Source: Alentia gelatinosa (lineage: Eukaryota; Annelida; Polychaeta; Phyllodocida; Polynoidae). From it: DNA of 64,000 nt. The stretch spans positions 29,551,970 to 29,615,969 of the forward strand of contig OX465589.1 in assembly GCA_950022655.1 (NCBI GenBank), written 5' to 3'. Under the pieces are notes generated by a model. That model had not been told where the DNA came from. It was given only the letters and a program-made list of their open reading frames with translations, and searched no databases. Numbering within the stretch: the first letter of the stretch is position 1; each line of letters opens with the position of its first letter. Positions 50,055 through 60,973 of the stretch are shown here, in pieces. The position numbers and the translations under genes are program-made.

Positions 50055-50694
50055 AATTGGTTAAGGGTTAGGGTTAGGGTTAGGGTTAGGGTTAGGGTTA
50101 GGATAGGGTAAGTGTTAGGGTTAGGGTTAAGTACAGGGATAGGTATAGGGATAGGGTTAGGGAGAGGGTTAGTGATAGGGATAGGGATAGTGTTAGTGTT
50201 AGGGTTAGGGTTGGTGTTGAATTTAAAACGCCCTTCTAACAGAATCCTGCAATACAGGGTTAGGGTTAGGGATAGGGTAAGGGTTAGGTTTGAATTGTTT
50301 ACTAAACTGTACATCTAGATTTTGAGAATAATCAAAATTAATGTTAGCGATACACACACCACATGTGTCATTTCCTAGCAACTTTAACTAAATATCCAAG
50401 CACAGTCTACCTGAGTCGAGAGCAGACACTGCAGGATGGACACTCAAAACTCGCTCACATTTTCAGCAAAATTTGAAGCTAAGGTAATATAAATAGTAAT
50501 AATACTTCCAAAATATTCTACTTCATGTATATCCATATTTGCATCTATTAAATACTCAAGTTCAGTACTGGAAAAAAATGGGTCAAATTCGTTGTGGGTC
50601 GAGTTCCATTTACGGGTCGAGTTTGTTGTGGGTCAAGTTTTTTATTGATCGATTTCGTTGCGGGTCGAGTTTTCGAGTATTCATGAGTGACTCT
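50055..50694 (+). repeat. Unit 38, type C, 640 bp
   Basis: Five TTAGGG at 50068-50097. Closes HOR 8. Confidence 0.92.
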
Positions 50695-51475
50695 AATTGG
50701 TTAAGGGTTAGGGTTAGGGTTAGGGTTAGGGTTAGGATAGGGTAAGGGTTAGGGTTAGGGTTAAGTACAGGGATAGGAATAGGGATAGGGTTAGGGAGAG
50801 GGTTAGTGATAGGGATAGGGATAGTGTTAGTGTTAGGGTTAGGGTTGGTGCAGGGTCTTAGGGTTAGAGTAAGGTTAGGGAGAGGGTTAGTGATAGGGAT
50901 AGGGATAGTGTTAGTGTTAGGGTTAGGGTGGGTGCAGGGTCTTAGGGTTAGAGTAAGGTTAGGGTTAGGGTTGGGGTTGAACTTAAAAAGCCATTCTAAC
51001 AGTATCCTGCAGTACAGGTACAGGTACCGCTACAAAAATATTAAGTTCTCTGATGCATTATAGTTTTGAAATGAATTGTTTACTAAACTGTACATCTAGA
51101 TTTTGAGAATAATCAAAATTAATGTTAGCGATACACACACCACATATGTCATTTCCTAGCAACTTTAACTAAATATCCAAGCACAGTCTACCTGAGTCGA
51201 GGGCAGACACTGCAGAATGGATACTCAAAACTCGCTCACATTTTCAGCAAAATTTGAAGCTAAGGTAATATAAATAGTAATAATACTTCCAAAATATTCT
51301 ACTTCATGTATATCCATATTTGCATCTATTAAATACTCAAGTTCAGTACTGGAAAAAAATGGGTCGAATTTGTTGTGGGTCAAGTTCCATTAACGGATCG
51401 AGTTTGTTGTGGGTCGAGTTTTTTATTGATTGATTTCGTTACGGGTCGAGTTTTTGAGTATTCATGAGTGACTCT
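50695..51475 (+). repeat. Unit 39, rearranged A-derived unit, 781 bp
   Basis: Four TTAGGG at 50708-50731. Hexamer tract 1 is joined at GGTTGGTG directly to GCAGGGTCTTAGGG of tract 3, deleting M1, tract 2, both CpG blocks and the AT block (about 820 bp). An 84-bp segment across the junction is duplicated in tandem. Confidence 0.9.
50791..50958 (+). repeat. 84-bp tandem duplication in unit 39
   Basis: 50791-50874 and 50875-50958 both begin TTAGGGAGAGGG and end with GGGTTAGAGTAAGG. I see one substitution between them (TTGGTGCAGG versus TGGGTGCAGG). Both copies contain the deletion junction, so duplication followed deletion. Confidence 0.88.
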
Positions 51476-53002
51476 AATTGGTTAAGGGTTAGGGTTAGGG
51501 TTAGGGTTAGGGTTAGGGTTAGGATAGGGTAAGGGTTAGGGTTAGGGTTAAGTACAGGGATAGGAATAGGGATAGGGTTAGGGAGAGGGTTAGTGATAGG
51601 GATAGGGATAGTGTTAGTGTTAGGGTTAGGGTTGGTGTTGAATTTAAAACGCCCTTCTAACAGAATCCTGCAATACAGGGTTAGGGTTAGGGATAGGGTA
51701 AGGGTTAGGTTTGGGATAGGGATAGGGTCAGGGTTAGGGTTAGGATAGGGTTAGGGATAGGGCTAGGGATAGGGTTAGGGATAGAGTTAGGGATGGGGAT
51801 AGGGTTAGGGTTAGGGCTAGGGTTAGGGTTAGAGGGGGTGTCCACCAAGCTCCCGACGCGAACTGACGTGCCCTGATATTGCCCATCCGATACAAAATCC
51901 ATATCGTAACAAAATCGTAGAGCTTATCGGGGCAGTTGGTAAGTTTTCTACGATAACGCTACTGACGCGGCTCAATGCGCACCGATGCGAACTGATGCAA
52001 AACTTGTATTGCAGTGTATAGATGACTCTTTTAACGGGAAATCATATGAAATAATTGATAGAAAATTGTGAAATTTTCAGAATATGTGGAATCTATAATG
52101 CTTAAGCAGCTCTGCAAAAATTGTGAGATTTGATAGTAGATAAGGTCTCAAAACGATCATTTTATACTTTAACTGAGGTATCATATAATATTGTTTTGTA
52201 TCTACAGATAAAATATCAATCTTAAATATGCATTATTTCTGGAATTATAAAGGAAATATGGTTAATTACACTGGTTGCATCATAAGCTATATCGGGGTGT
52301 ATTGGGACCATGGCACCTTTTTTATGAACCCTCCCAATACGTTACGACGCGCACCGACGCGCACCGACTCGAACCGATACGCTACGATATGCCTTCCGAC
52401 ATGCTACGATATGGTAATTTTGTATCGGCTCACGTCGGCTCGTGTCGGCATTGGTGGGTGCAGGGTCTTAGGGTTAGAGTTAGGTTTAGGGTTAGGGTTG
52501 GGGTTGAACTTAAAACGCCATTCTAACAGTATCCTGCAATACAGGTAGAGGTACCAGTACAAAAATATTAAGTTCTCTGATGCATTGTAGTTTTGAAATG
52601 AATTGTCTACTAAGCTGTACATCTAGATTTTGAGAATAATCAAAATTAATGTTAGCGATACACACACCACATGTGTCATTTCCTAGCAACTTTAACTAAA
52701 TATCAAAGCACAGTCTACCTGAGTCGAGGGCAGACACTGCAAAATGGACACTCAAACTCACTCACATTTTCAGCAAAATTTGAAGCTAAGGTAATATAAA
52801 TAGTAATAAGACTTCCAAAATATTCTACTTCATGTATATCCATATTTGCATCTATTAAATACTCAAGTTCAGTACTGGAAAAAAAATGGGTCGAATTCGT
52901 TGTGGGTCGAGTTCCAATTAAGGGTCGAGTTTGTTGTGGGTCGAGTTTTTTATTGATCGATTTTGTTGCGGGTCGAGTTTTCGAGTATTCATGAGTGACT
53001 CT
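51476..53002 (+). repeat. Unit 40, diverged, 1527 bp
   Basis: Five TTAGGG at 51489-51518. C/F-like left (GAATTTAAAACG, GGTTTGGGATAG), H-like right. Many private changes, for example GACGTGCCC, CCCATCCGATAC, AACTTGTATTGC, TGTGGAATC and GCTTAAGCAGC. Confidence 0.85.
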
Positions 53003-54516
53003 TATTGGTTAAGGGTTAGGGTTAGGGTTAGGGTTACGATAGGGTAAGGGTTTGGGTAAGAGTTAAGTACAGGGATAGGAATAGGGATAGGGTTAGGGAG
53101 AGGGTTAGTGATAGGGATAGAGATAGTGTTAGTGTTAGGGTTAGGGTTGGAGTTGAACTTAAAACGCCCTTCTAACAGGATCCTGCAATACAGGGTTAGG
53201 GTTAGGAATAGGGTAAGGGTTAGGGTTGGGATAGGGATAGGGTCAGGGTTAGGGTTAGGATAGGGTTAGGGATAGGGCTAGGGATAGGGTTAGGGATAGA
53301 GTTAGGGATGGGGATAGGGTTAGGGTTAGGGCTAGGGTTAGGGTTAGAGGGGGTGTCCACCAAGCTCCCGACGCGAACTGACGCGCCCCGATATTGCCCT
53401 TCCGATACAAAATCCATATCGTAACAAAATCGTAGAGCTTATCGGGGCAGTTGGTAATTTTCTATGATAACGCTACTGATGCGGCTCAACACGCACCAAC
53501 GCGAACTGATGCAAAACCTGTATCGCAGTGCATAGATGACTCTTTTAACGGGAAATCATATGAAATAATCGATAGAAAATTATGAAATTTTCAGAATCTG
53601 TAGAATCTATAATGCCAAAGCGGCTCTGCAAAAATTGTGAAATTTGATAGTAGATAAGGTCTCAAAACGATCATTTTATACTTTAACTGAGGTATCATAT
53701 AATATTGTTTTGTATCTACAGATAAAATATCAATCTTAAATATGCATTATTTCTGGAATTAAAAAGGAAATATGGTTAATTACACTAGTTGCATCATAAG
53801 CTATATTCGGGTGTATCGGGACCATGGCACCTTTTTCATGCACCCTCCCAATATGTTACGACACGCACCGACGCGCACCGACGCAAACCGATACGCTACG
53901 ATATGCTTTCCGACATGCTACAATATGGTAATTTTGTATCGGCTCACGTCGGCTCGTGTCGGCGTTGGTGGGTGCTGGATCTTAGGGTTAGAGTTAGGTT
54001 TAGGGTTAGGGTTGGGGTTGAACTTAAAACGCCATTCTAACAGTATCCTGCAATACAGGTACAGGTACCGGTACAAAAATATTAAGTTCTCTGATGCATT
54101 GTAGTTTTGAAATGAATCGTTTACTAAACTGTACATCTAGATTTTGAGAATAATCAAAATTAATGTTAGCGATACACACACCACATGTGTCATTTCCTAG
54201 CAACTTTAACTTAATATCCAAGCACAGTCTACCTGAGTCGAGAGCAGACACTGCAGGATGGACACTCAAAACTCGCTTACATTTTCAGCAAAATTTGAAG
54301 CTAAGGTAATATAAATAGTAATAATACTTCCAAAATATTCTACTTCATGTATATCCATATTTGCATCTATTAAATACTCAAGTTCAGTACTGGAAAAAAA
54401 TGGGTCAAATTCGTTGTGGGTCGAGTTCCATTTACGGGTCGAGTTTGTTGTGGGTCAAGTTTTTTATTGATCGATTTCGTTGCGGGTCGAGTTTTCGAGT
54501 ATTCATGAGTGACTCT
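53003..54516 (+). repeat. Unit 41, diverged I-like, 1514 bp
   Basis: Begins TATTGG instead of AATTGG and has only three TTAGGG (53016-53033), then TTACGA. Changes include GGGTTTGGGTAAGAG, GATAGAGATAG, GGAATTAAAAAGG and CTAGTTGCATC. Confidence 0.85.
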
Positions 54517-55542
54517 AATTGGTTAAGGGTTAGGGTTAGGGTTAGGGTTAGGGTTAGGATAGGGTAAGGGTTAGGGTTAGGGTTAAGTACAGGGATAGGA
54601 ATAGGGATAGGGTTAGGGAGAGGGTTAGTGATAGGGATAGGGATAGTGTTAGTGTTAGGGTTAGGGTTGGTGTTGAACTTAAAACGCCCTTCTAACAGTT
54701 TCTTGCAATACAGGGTTAGGGTTAGGGATAGGGTAAGGGTTAGGGTTGGGATAGGGATAGGGTCAGGGTTAGGGTTAGGATAGGGTTAGGGATAGGGCTA
54801 GGGATAGGGTTAGGGATAGAGTTAGGGATAGGGATAGGGTTAGGGTTAGGGCTAGGGTTAGGGTTAGAGGGGGTGTCCCCCAAGCTCCCGATGCGAACTG
54901 ACGCGCCCCGATATTGCCCTTCCGATACAAAATCCATATTGTAACAAAATCTTAGAGCTTATCGGGGCAGTTGGTAATTTTCTACGATAACGCTACTGAC
55001 GCGGCTCAACACGCACCAACGCGAACTGATGCAAAACCTGTATCGCAGTGTATAGATGACTCTTTTAACGGGAAATCATATGAAATAATGGATAGAAAAT
55101 TATGAAATTTCAGAATCTGTAGAATGTATAATGCCAAAGCGGCTCTGCAAAAATTGTGAAATTTGATAGTAGATAAGGTCTCAAAACAATCATTTTATAC
55201 TTTAACTGAGGTATCATATAATATTGTTTTGTATCTACAGATAAAATATCAATCTTAAATATGCATTATTTCTGGAATTATAAAGGAAATATGGTTAATT
55301 ACACTGGTTGCATCATAAGCTATATCGGGGTGTATTGGGACCATGGCACCTTTTTCATGCACCCTCCCAATACGTTACGATGCGCACCGACGCGCACCGA
55401 CGCGAACCAATACGCAACGATATGCCTTCCGACGTGCTACGATATAGTAATTTTTTATCGGCTCACGTCGGCTCGTGTCGGCATTGGTGGGTGCAGAGTC
55501 TTAGGGTAAGAGTTAGGTTTAGGGTTAGGGTTGGGGTTGAAC

Positions 55543-55546
55543 TTAA
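55543..55546 (+). repeat. TTAA target-site copy, left
   Basis: TTAA of the M2 module (GAAC-TTAA). Uninterrupted units have a single TTAA here (GAACTTAAAACG), so the extra copies at 55906 and 56794 are target duplications. Confidence 0.85.
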
Positions 55547-55570
55547 CCCTTTCATGCCGGGTGATCAAGG

Positions 55571-55638
55571 CATCAACCAGGGCTGGCCGGGTGATGCCTT
55601 AACGCATCATCCAGGGCTGGCCGGGTGATGCCTTAAGG
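55571..55638 (+). repeat. 34-bp tandem repeat, two copies, in element 1
   Basis: CATCAACCAGGGCTGGCC... (55571-55604) and CATCATCCAGGGCTGGCC... (55605-55638), followed by a partial CATCATTT. Each copy contains GGGTGATGCCTTAA; GATGCCTTAAGGCATC at 55627-55642 is a perfect palindrome. Confidence 0.85.
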
Positions 55639-55872
55639 CATCATTTACAAAATATTCCTTTTTTCAAATAAAATTTGAAATAATGGCTCAATAATCACGA
55701 AACTTTCACAGAATGTAGATATAATATCATATTTGATATTTCAGGTGAAATAGATAATAGCTTTAAGTATCACGTGTCAGGTCATGTGATGCAAATATCA
55801 AAATCTTCATAATAGGCCTATGTACCCGGCCTCTGGCGGCATTCACTGGCACTAGTCCCCGGCCCCATGACT

Positions 55873-55891
55873 GTACCCATGCCATGGGTAC
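55873..55891. repeat. Palindrome in element 1
   Basis: GTACCCATG and CATGGGTAC are 9-bp inverted arms around one base, just inside the right terminal repeat. Confidence 0.85.
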
Positions 55892-55905
55892 CCGGCACGA
55901 TAGAG

Positions 55906-55909
55906 TTAA
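55906..55909 (+). repeat. TTAA shared by elements 1 and 2
   Basis: A single TTAA separates the right end of element 1 from the left end of element 2. One element evidently inserted into the duplicated TTAA flanking the other. Confidence 0.75.
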
Positions 55910-55920
55910 CCCTTTCACGA

Positions 55921-56044
55921 CCGCTGCTGCATATATGCAGCACCACGCCAGTACCGCTGCTGCATTTATGCAGCACCATAGGAATACCACTGCTGCATAA
56001 ATGCAGCACCATGGCAGTACCGCTGCTGCATAAATGCAGCATTT
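55921..56044 (+). repeat. 33-bp palindromic minisatellite, about 4 copies, in element 2
   Basis: Copies start at 55921, 55954, 55987 and 56020 (the last partial). Each contains TGCTGCA-(TATA, TTTA or TAAA)-TGCAGCA. The first is a perfect 18-bp palindrome; the others differ only at the centre. Because 33 is a multiple of 3, several frames stay open (11-residue periodic peptides), which explains the small overlapping ORFs here. Confidence 0.88.
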
Positions 56045-56633
56045 TGAAACAAGAACATGTAAGACTTTATATTTCTGAAAATAATGTATCGATTTGAAAA
56101 AGATTTTTACTTGATAAAGAAAAACATATTATATATCGTATTTAACAGAATTTCTGAAGAATAGTTGCCATGGTGATGTTTATAGCCTGCTATAAATAGT
56201 TGCGAGTTGAGAAAACAAAGTCTTATGTCTACTATAACACTGAGCGCTGTGGGCGCCACCTATTAGGCAAATCGCATTTTCATGATTTTTTCATAATATA
56301 TTAATTCTACATAAAAAAGAACTTTAAAGATGTGTTCCCCACATCTTTTTATTATTATTTACTTTAAAAAACATGATGTCATCGCGATGGAAAAAAAGAT
56401 ACACCCCTTTGTATGTGCAGTGCTATATTGGGCCTATGTGCAGGCTTGTGTCAATGGAGAAAAAAAAAGTCTCAAATTCTTCCTGCAATTGGAAATATTA
56501 ATATAATTATTAAATATCGATCTATTTCATAATGATTGGTATGAAAATAAAGCCTGAAGTCTCTTCTTTTTTTCGGTATCATTCAAATTATATAATTATT
56601 TTTCTAAGTTCTTTAAATTTGCCAATTAGTGAC
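56045..56633. other. AT-rich interior of element 2
   Basis: No open frame of note, no RNA gene and no satellite sequence. Poly-A and poly-T runs are frequent. It is the longest stretch of the window unrelated to the satellite. Confidence 0.6.
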
Positions 56634-56747
56634 GCACCCCTCTGCAGTTCGCGCCACTTTCTGACACCTGCAGAAAAGGCCGGTATTTAGACGCCTGTAT
56701 GACGTGAGATGTGCGGTAGTGGTGGGAACGTTCGCTGCAGAGGGTGC
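56634..56747. repeat. Internal inverted pair in element 2
   Basis: GCACCCCTCTGCAG (56634-56647) and CTGCAGAGGGTGC (56735-56747) are complementary apart from one extra C, enclosing about 87 bp. Confidence 0.75.
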
Positions 56748-56793
56748 AGTCGTTCACGCACTGCGCACTACGCTAGATGCGGTAGGGAAAGGG

Positions 56794-56797
56794 TTAA
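56794..56797 (+). repeat. TTAA target-site copy, right
   Basis: TTAA directly after AAAGGG; satellite module M2 resumes as AACGCCATTCC at 56798. Confidence 0.85.
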
Positions 56798-57287
56798 AAC
56801 GCCATTCCAACAGTATCCTGCAATACAGGTACAGGTACCGGTACAAAAATATTAAGTTCTCTGATGCATTGTAGTTTTGAAATGAATTGTTTACTAAGCT
56901 GTACATCTAGATTTTGAGAATAATCAAAATTAATGTTAGCGATACACACACCACATGTGTCATTTCCTAGCAACTGTAACTAAATATCCAAGCACAGTCT
57001 ACCTGAGTCGAAGGCAGACACTGCAGAATGGACACTCAAAACTCGCTCACATTTTCAGCAAAATTTGAAGCTAAGGTAATATAAATAGTAATAATACTTC
57101 CAAAATGTTCTACTTCATGTATATCCATATTTGCATCTATTAAATACTCAAGTTCAGTACTGGAAAAAAAATGGGTCGAATTTGTTGTGGGTGGAGTTCC
57201 ATTTACGGGTCGAGTTTGTTGTGGGTCGAGTTTTTTATTGATCAATTTCGTTGCGGGTAGAGTTTTCGAGTATTCATGAGTGACTCC

Positions 57288-58807
57288 AATTGGTTAAGGG
57301 TTAGGGTTAGGGTTAGGGTTAGGGTTAGGATAGGGTAAGGGTTAGGGTTAGGGTTAAGTACAGGGATAGGAATAGGGATAGGGTTAGGGAGAGGGTTAGT
57401 GATAGGGATAGGGATAGTGTTAGTGTTAGGATTAGAGTTGGTGTTGAACTTAAAACGCCCTTCTAACAGTATCCTGCAATACAGGGTTAGGGTTAGGGAT
57501 AGGGTAAGGGTTAGGGTTGGGATAGGGATAGGGTCAGGGTTAGGGTTAGGATAGGGTTAGGGATAGGGCTAGGGATAGGGTTAGGGATAGAGTTAGGGAT
57601 GGGGATAGGGTTAGGGTTAGGGCTAGGGTTAGGGTTAGAGGGGGTGTCAACCAAGCTCCCGACGCGAACTGACGCGCCCTGATATTGCCCTTCCGATACA
57701 AAATCCATATCGTAACAAAATCGTAGAGCTTATCGGGGCAGTTGGTAAGTTTTCTACGATAACGCTACTGATGCGGCTCAACGCGCACCGACGTGAACTG
57801 ATGCAAAACCTGTATCGCAGTGTATAGATGACTCTTTTAACGGGAAATCATATGAAATAATCGATAAAAATTTATGAAATTTTCAGAATCTGTAGAATCT
57901 ATAATGCCAAAGCGGCTCTGCAAAAATTGTGAAATTTGATAGTAGATAAGGTCTCAAAACGATCATTTTATACTTTAACTGAGGTATCATATAATATTGT
58001 TTTGTATCTACAGATAAAATATCAATCTTAAATATGCATTATTTATGGAATTATAAAGGAAATATGGTTAATTACACTGGTTGCATCATGAGCTATATCA
58101 GGGTGTATCGGGCCCAGGGCACCTTTTTCATGCACCCTCCCAATACGTTACGACGTGCACCGACGTGCACCTACACAAACCGATATGCTACAATATGCCT
58201 TGCGAAGTGCTACGATATGGTAATTTTGTATCGCCTCGCGTCGGCTCGTGTCAGCGTTGGTGGGTGCAGGGTCTTAGGGTTAGAGTAAGGTTAGGGTTAG
58301 GGTTGGGGTTGAACTTAAAAAGCCATTCTAACAGTATCCTGCAGTACAGGTACAGGTACCGCTACAAAAATATTAAGTTCTCTGATGCATTATAGTTTTG
58401 AAATGAATTGTTTACTAAACTGTACATCTAGATTTTGAGAATAATCAAAATTAATGTTAGCGATACACACACCACATGTGTCATTTCCTAGCAACTTTAA
58501 CTAAATATCCAAGCACAGTCTACCTGAGTCGAGGGCAGACACTGCAGAATGGATACTCAAAACTCGCTCACATTTTCAGCAAAATTTGAAGCTAAGGTAA
58601 TATAAATAGTAATAATACTTCCAAAATATTCTACTTCATGTATATCCATATTTGCATCTATTAAATACTCAAGTTCAGTACTGGAAAAAAATGGGTCGAA
58701 TTTGTTGTGGGTCAAGTTCCATTAACGGATCGAGTTTGTTGTGGGTCGAGTTTTTTATTGATTGATTTCGTTACGGGTCGAGTTTTTGAGTATTCATGAG
58801 TGACTCT
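57288..58807 (+). repeat. Unit 43, B/A hybrid, 1520 bp
   Basis: Four TTAGGG at 57301-57324. B-like through ATTTATGGAATT near 58043, A-like from AATATGGTTAATTACAC near 58063 (CGGGCCCAGGG, GTACCGCTAC). Confidence 0.88.
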
Positions 58808-60333
58808 AATTGGTTAAGGGTTAGGGTTAGGGTTAGGGTTAGGGTTAGGGTTAGGATAGGGTAAGTGTTAGGGGTAGGGTTAAGTACAGGGATAGGAATA
58901 GGGATAGGGTTAGGGAGAGGGTTAGTGATAGGGATAGGGATAGTGTTAGTGTTAGGATTAGAGTTGGTGTTGAACTTAAAACGCCCTTCTAACAGTATCC
59001 TGCAATACAGGGTTAGGGTTAGGGATAGGGTAAGGGTTAGGGTTGGGATAGGGATAGGGTCAGGGTTAGGGTTAGGATAGGGTTAGGGATAGGGCTAGGG
59101 ATAGGGTTAGGGATAGAGTTAGGGATGGGGATAGGGTTAGGGTTAGGGCTAGGGTTAGGGTTAGAGGGGGTGTCAACCAAGCTCCCGACGCGAACTGACG
59201 CGCCCTGATATTGCCCTTCCGATACAAAATCCATATCGTAACAAAATCGTAGAGCTTATCGGGGCAGTTGGTAAGTTTTCTACGATAACGCTACTGATGC
59301 GGCTCAACGCGCACCGACGTGAACTGATGCAAAACCTGTATCGCAGTGTATAGATGACTCTTTTAACGGGAAATCATATGAAATAATCGATAAAAATTTA
59401 TGAAATTTTCAGAATCTGTAGAATCTATAATGCCAAAGCGGCTCTGCAAAAATTGTGAAATTTGATAGTAGATAAGGTCTCAAAACGATCATTTTATACT
59501 TTAACCGAGGTATCATATAATATTGTTTTGTATCTACAGATAAAATATCAATCTTAAATATGCATTATTTATGGAATTATAAAGGAAATATGGGTTATTA
59601 CACTGGTTGCATCATGAGCTATATCGGGGTGTATCGGGAACATGGCACCTTTTTCATGCACCCTCCCAATACGTTACGATGCGCACCGACGCGCACCGAC
59701 GCGAACCGATAGGCTACGATATGCCTTCAGACGTGCTACGATATGGTAATTTTGTATCGGCTCACGTCGGCTCGTGTCGGCGTTGGTGGGTGCAGGGTCT
59801 TAGGGTTAGAGTTAGGTTAGGGTTAGGGTTGGGGTTGTACTTAAAACGCCATTCTAATAGTATCCTACAGTACAGGTACAGGTACCGGTACAAAAATATT
59901 AAGTTCTCTGATGCATTGTAGTTTTGAAATGAATTGTTTACTAAACTGTACATCTAGATTTTGAGAATAATCAAAATTAATGTTAGCGATACACACACCA
60001 CATGTGTCATTTCCTAGCAACTTTAACTAAATATCCAAGCACAGTCTACCTGAGTCGAGGGCAGACACTGCAGAATGGATACTCAAAACTCGCTCACATT
60101 TTCAGCAAAATTTGAAGCTAAGGTAATATAAATAGTAATAATACTTCCAAAATATTCTACTTCATGTATATCCATATTTGCATCTATTAAATACTCAAGT
60201 TCAGTACTGGAAAAAAATGGGTCGAATTTGTTGTGGGTCAAGTTCCATTAACGGGTCGAGTTTGTTGTGGGTCGAGTTTTTTATTGATTGATTTCGTTAC
60301 GGGTCGAGTTTTTGAGTATTCATGAGTGACTCT
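58808..60333 (+). repeat. Unit 44, type B, 1526 bp
   Basis: Five TTAGGG at 58821-58850. Start of the BCAD block that matches 13388 onward at offset 45420. Confidence 0.92.
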
Positions 60334-60973
60334 AATTGGTTAAGGGTTAGGGTTAGGGTTAGGGTTAGGGTTAGGGTTAGGATAGGGTAAGTGTTAGGGT
60401 TAGGGTTAAGTACAGGGATAGGTATAGGGATAGGGTTAGGGAGAGGGTTAGTGATAGGGATAGGGATAGTGTTAGTGTTAGGGTTAGGGTTGGTGTTGAA
60501 TTTAAAACGCCCTTCTAACAGAATCCTGCAATACAGGGTTAGGGTTAGGGATAGGGTAAGGGTTAGGTTTGAATTGTTTACTAAACTGTACATCTAGATT
60601 TTGAGAATAATCAAAATTAATGTTAGCGATACACACACCACATGTGTCATTTCCTAGCAACTTTAACTAAATATCCAAGCACAGTCTACCTGAGTCGAGA
60701 GCAGACACTGCAGGATGGACACTCAAAACTCGCTCACATTTTCAGCAAAATTTGAAGCTAAGGTAATATAAATAGTAATAATACTTCCAAAATATTCTAC
60801 TTCATGTATATCCATATTTGCATCTATTAAATACTCAAGTTCAGTACTGGAAAAAAATGGGTCAAATTCGTTGTGGGTCGAGTTCCATTTACGGGTCGAG
60901 TTTGTTGTGGGTCAAGTTTTTTATTGATCGATTTCGTTGCGGGTCGAGTTTTCGAGTATTCATGAGTGACTCT
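60334..60973 (+). repeat. Unit 45, type C, 640 bp
   Basis: Five TTAGGG at 60347-60376. Closes HOR 9. Confidence 0.92.

Larger units (their letters stand above)
42434..50694 (+). repeat. HOR 8 (A-H-I-H-I-C), 8261 bp
   Basis: Second copy of HOR 7, at an offset of 8261 bp with no indel at any unit boundary. Private bases I noticed here are T at 44329 and C at 48811. Confidence 0.92.
55547..55905. mobile_element. TTAA-flanked non-autonomous element 1 (piggyBac-like MITE), 359 bp
   Basis: Left end CCCTTTCATGCCGGGT (55547-55562) and right end ACCCGGCACGATAGAG (55890-55905) are inverted repeats matching at 13 of 16 positions. TTAA flanks both sides. TTAA duplication and ends starting with C-runs are known features of piggyBac-superfamily elements; assignment to that superfamily is inference. 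The interior has no transposase ORF. It holds a 34-bp tandem repeat near the left end and a palindrome near the right end. Confidence 0.65.
55910..56793. mobile_element. TTAA-flanked non-autonomous element 2 (piggyBac-like), 884 bp
   Basis: Left end CCCTTTCACGACCGC (55910-55924) and right end GCGGTAGGGAAAGGG (56779-56793) are inverted repeats matching at 13 of 15 positions, with TTAA on both sides. The inside holds a 33-bp palindromic minisatellite, about 580 bp of AT-rich DNA with no long reading frame, and an internal inverted pair. No transposase is visible, so mobilisation would need a source elsewhere. It could also be a deletion derivative of a larger element. Confidence 0.62.
54517..57287 (+). 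repeat. Unit 42, diverged unit split by mobile elements, 2771 bp
   Basis: Four TTAGGG at 54530-54553. Satellite sequence runs 54517-55546 and 56798-57287. Removing both insertions and one TTAA each leaves 1520 bp, a normal monomer. Private changes include AACAGTTTCTTGC, GTCCCCCAAGC, TGTAACTAAATATCC and GGGTGGAGTTCC. Confidence 0.9.
50695..60973 (+). repeat. HOR 9, rearranged and diverged, with mobile-element insertion (10279 bp)
   Basis: It opens with a 781-bp rearranged A-derived unit, runs through three diverged units and a hybrid, and closes with standard B and C units. It contains the only foreign DNA of the window, at 55547-56793. From 51.8 to 57.3 kb it has many more private substitutions than the other HORs. 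Confidence 0.85.

Noticed and set aside
54024..54269. 81-codon minus-strand frame with a more protein-like composition
   Set aside because: It is open only because of a private base change (AACTTAATATCC for AACTAAATATCC) in unit 41. Other units have a stop there, so it is a chance opening in the right arm.
55763..56097. Three overlapping ORFs with periodic CSS/LLH motifs
   Set aside because: Produced by the 33-bp minisatellite (11 codons per repeat), which is open in several frames on both strands.
55547..56793. A single 1247-bp transposon
   Set aside because: The outermost ends match each other only over CCCTTTC, whereas each half has its own better-matched terminal repeats and an internal TTAA at 55906. 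Two elements fit better, though this is not proven.
57036..57245. 69-codon minus-strand frame in unit 42
   Set aside because: Antisense reading of the right arm and the GGGTCGAG minisatellite. No recognisable domain, and it depends on private substitutions.
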